From Vicinamibacteria bacterium (GTDB lineage: Bacteria; Acidobacteriota; Vicinamibacteria; Marinacidobacterales; SMYC01), in NCBI GenBank assembly GCA_035620555.1, contig DASPGQ010000243.1:1-32893 (forward strand): DNA of 32,893 bases, read 5' to 3'. Below the pieces are notes generated by a model. That model was given only the letters and a program-made list of their open reading frames with translations, made no database searches and was not told the DNA's origin. The number at the start of each line of letters is the position of its first letter. Position 1 is the stretch's first letter. Of the stretch, positions 31,263-32,893 are shown one piece after another. The translations under genes and the position numbers were made by a program.

Positions 31263-32681
31263 TCAGCGGTTTTGGGAGAAGCTATAGAGGGCGCTGTAGG
31301 TTCGGATGTACAGCTTGCCGTCCGCGATTGCCGGGGTCGCTTTGGTGCCGTCGTCCAGTCGGTTCACTGCGAGTAGCTCCCAGTCACCACCCGCTCGGAC
31401 CACCGCCACGTTACCTTCCTCGCTCACGGCGTATATCTTCCCGTCGGCGGCCACCGGAGAGGAAAAGTAGGCGCCCAGCGCCCCTCGAAGCCGTCCCCGC
31501 TCGAGAATCTCGCCGGTATCGGGGTCGAACGACGTCAGTATCCCGCCCTCCTTGAGCGTGTAGAGGACCCCGCGGTAGTAGAGCGGGGAGGGGACATTGG
31601 GCAGAGCGCTGGGGTTCTTCCACAGGAAATTACCTTCGGTCATGTCGCCTTCACCGCCGAGCCGATAGGCCCAGAGGGAATTCATTCCCTGCCTCCTAAA
31701 CCGGAACTGCGCCCAGTCGCGCTCCTCCAGAAATCCCGTATCGTCCAAGTCGAGGTACTCGTCGAAACGGCCGATCGCGCGGGAATCGACGAGCTCGCCT
31801 TTCGCGAGCTTGCCATCCTGGTTCTCGTCGAGCTGAGCGAGGGCCTCGGGAAAGCTCGGGACGATCTCCTGCTCGCCGGGATCGGATTCACCCGAGGACG
31901 TGACGAAGTAGACCGCGTGATCCGCCAAGACCGGCGTCGGTTTGATTTGCCAGGGAAGACCGGTGAGCCACCACACCGGCGTCCCGCTCGCGACGTCGTA
32001 AGCATTCAGCTGGTAGGAGCCGGCCACGAGCACCTGGAGCGCGTCTTCTTCTCCAGGCCGGTAGAGCACGGGGGTTGCATAGCCACGTTGCGCGTGCGGG
32101 CGCTCGGTCTTCCAACGGACTTCACCGGTCGCCTTGTGCACAGCAATCACGAAAGCGCCAGCATCTTGATCGCATACCTGCAGTACGAGATCACCGGCAA
32201 GGATGGGAGAGGAGCCATGGCCGAAGGGATTGTTGAATGGGCCGAGCGGAAGGCTCCAGAGCTCCTCGCCGTCTGGCCCGTAGGCGAGCAACCCGAAGTC
32301 GGCGAAGAAGACGTAGACGTTCCGGCCATCAGTCGCCGGGGTGGGAGATGCCGGGCTGTTGTTCGGTTGGAGCACTTGGCGTCGGGGCCGCGGGGCTTCG
32401 CGTCGCCACAGGATGCGTCCCGTGCGACGGTCGAGGGCAAAAGTGAAGAGCCTTTCGTTGTCGACGCCCGTCAGGAAGATTCTCTCTCCGGCGATCGACG
32501 GAGACGACGGGCCGGACGGAAGCTCGGTCCTCCACACGACGTTCGTCTCCGGGCCGAAATGGATCGGAAGCTCGGTGTCCTCGCTCACACCCGCGGCGTT
32601 CGACCCGCGAAACTGCGGCCAGTCCCAGCCGAGAGTCAACATCGAGAGAAGGAGCGGCCGCGCCAGAGAGCGTATCGGCAT
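31263..32681 (-). CDS. Exported PQQ-type beta-propeller protein with EF-hand insertion
   Basis: A 472-residue protein. A signal peptide (PIRSLARPLLLSMLTLG) leads directly to DWPQFRGSNAAGVSED, the usual start of PQQ-like propellers. WD-like blades follow, with W and G repeated (FALDRRTGRILWRREAP, GPDGEELWSLPLG, HKATGEVRWKTERP, FDPDTGEILERGRL). An insertion around 275-330 holds an EF-hand calcium loop DENQDGKLAKGE (285-296) and a second loop-like DLDDTGFLEERD (311-322). No dehydrogenase catalytic residues were identified, so a binding or scaffolding role is as likely as redox chemistry. The start ATG 32681 gives the best signal peptide, but no Shine-Dalgarno sequence is seen; ATG 32711 and 32738 lie upstream in frame. 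It is convergent with the lyase operon (40 bp) and divergent from the edge gene. Confidence 0.88.
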   Translation of the reverse strand: MPIRSLARPLLLSMLTLGWDWPQFRGSNAAGVSEDTELPIHFGPETNVVWRTELPSGPSSPSIAGERIFLTGVDNERLFTFALDRRTGRILWRREAPRPRRQVLQPNNSPASPTPATDGRNVYVFFADFGLLAYGPDGEELWSLPLGPFNNPFGHGSSPILAGDLVLQVCDQDAGAFVIAVHKATGEVRWKTERPHAQRGYATPVLYRPGEEDALQVLVAGSYQLNAYDVASGTPVWWLTGLPWQIKPTPVLADHAVYFVTSSGESDPGEQEIVPSFPEALAQLDENQDGKLAKGELVDSRAIGRFDEYLDLDDTGFLEERDWAQFRFRRQGMNSLWAYRLGGEGDMTEGNFLWKNPSALPNVPSPLYYRGVLYTLKEGGILTSFDPDTGEILERGRLRGALGAYFSSPVAADGKIYAVSEEGNVAVVRAGGDWELLAVNRLDDGTKATPAIADGKLYIRTYSALYSFSQNR

Positions 32682-32823
32682 TGCGGGAAGACTGTAACGC
32701 AGGTGCGACATGCTCGCCACCGAGGCGCCACACATCATCAGGTCGCGTGGTCCACGCTGCGGGTAATCGACTCAACGACTTCTCGCGGGATAGAATCGCA
32801 CGACGCCAAGCAGGGAGGGAGTC

Positions 32824-32893
32824 ATGATGAAACTCGGAATTCTCGTCGGACTGATCGTCTCTTGGCCTTTCGTCTCGGCCGCGGGAAGACCAA
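32824..32893 (+). CDS. Exported protein, N-terminal fragment at the window edge
   Basis: ATG 32824 (or ATG 32827) is preceded by GGGAGGGAG around 32813-32821, a good ribosome site. The 23 codons visible encode a typical signal peptide: Lys3, then LGILVGLIVSWPFVSAAG. The frame runs off the right edge, so the mature protein and its family are not visible. Divergent from the PQQ-propeller gene; the gap of 142 bp holds no other feature that I can support. Confidence 0.65.
   Translation, partial: MMKLGILVGLIVSWPFVSAAGRP

Overview
The window looks like a chromosomal piece of a GC-rich, diderm bacterium, most likely an Acidobacteriota member. The clues are an ADOP-type (acidobacterial duplicated orphan permease) ABC permease without an ATPase, an Oar-like TonB-dependent receptor with an N-terminal carboxypeptidase-regulatory domain, a DUF5916-like secreted protein, a Thr-type sulfatase-family lipoprotein, GH29 and PQQ-propeller proteins, and many signal peptides. 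The taxon is inferred from gene content; there is no rRNA, tRNA, CRISPR array, prophage or intact insertion sequence in the window.

Layout. 1-253 (-): N-terminus of a secreted CBM9/DUF5916-like protein. 561-5385 (+): TetR regulator, RND adaptor and RND pump in one operon, with an inverted repeat upstream that is the likely operator; no outer-membrane factor follows. 5556-6466 (+): a cysteine-free PerR-like Fur regulator overlapping a Dps ferritin. 6478-8364 (-): sulfatase-family lipoprotein. 8468-10876 (+): ADOP permease. 10917-12236 (-): alpha-L-fucosidase. 12614-14389 (+): secreted beta-helix repeat protein. 14461-15624 (-): GT-C membrane glycosyltransferase. 15710-16882 (-): DUF3500 protein.

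The most unusual block is the minus-strand cluster 21513 to 17097. An exported PPP-type (Shewanella-like) phosphatase with C-terminal TPR-like repeats is followed by an exported TPR protein. This overlaps by ATGA a FAM20/PI3K-like kinase that itself begins with a signal-like hydrophobic segment, and then comes a dodecin. The arrangement suggests a protein or small-molecule phosphorylation/dephosphorylation module outside the cytoplasm. Upstream of it lies a tandem-UspA stress protein (21693-22595, -).

The right part holds an M16 zinc peptidase (22943-25702, +), a small unknown protein (-), an RRM RNA-binding protein that appears to start at an ATC codon (-), the Oar-like receptor (26711-29557, +) ended by a clear intrinsic terminator, an adenylosuccinate-lyase/PcaB-family enzyme coupled to a 76-residue unknown protein (+), a PQQ-type beta-propeller protein carrying an EF-hand insertion (-), and the first codons of another exported protein at the right edge (+). 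Three strong hairpins lie in the 22.6-22.9 kb divergent intergenic region.
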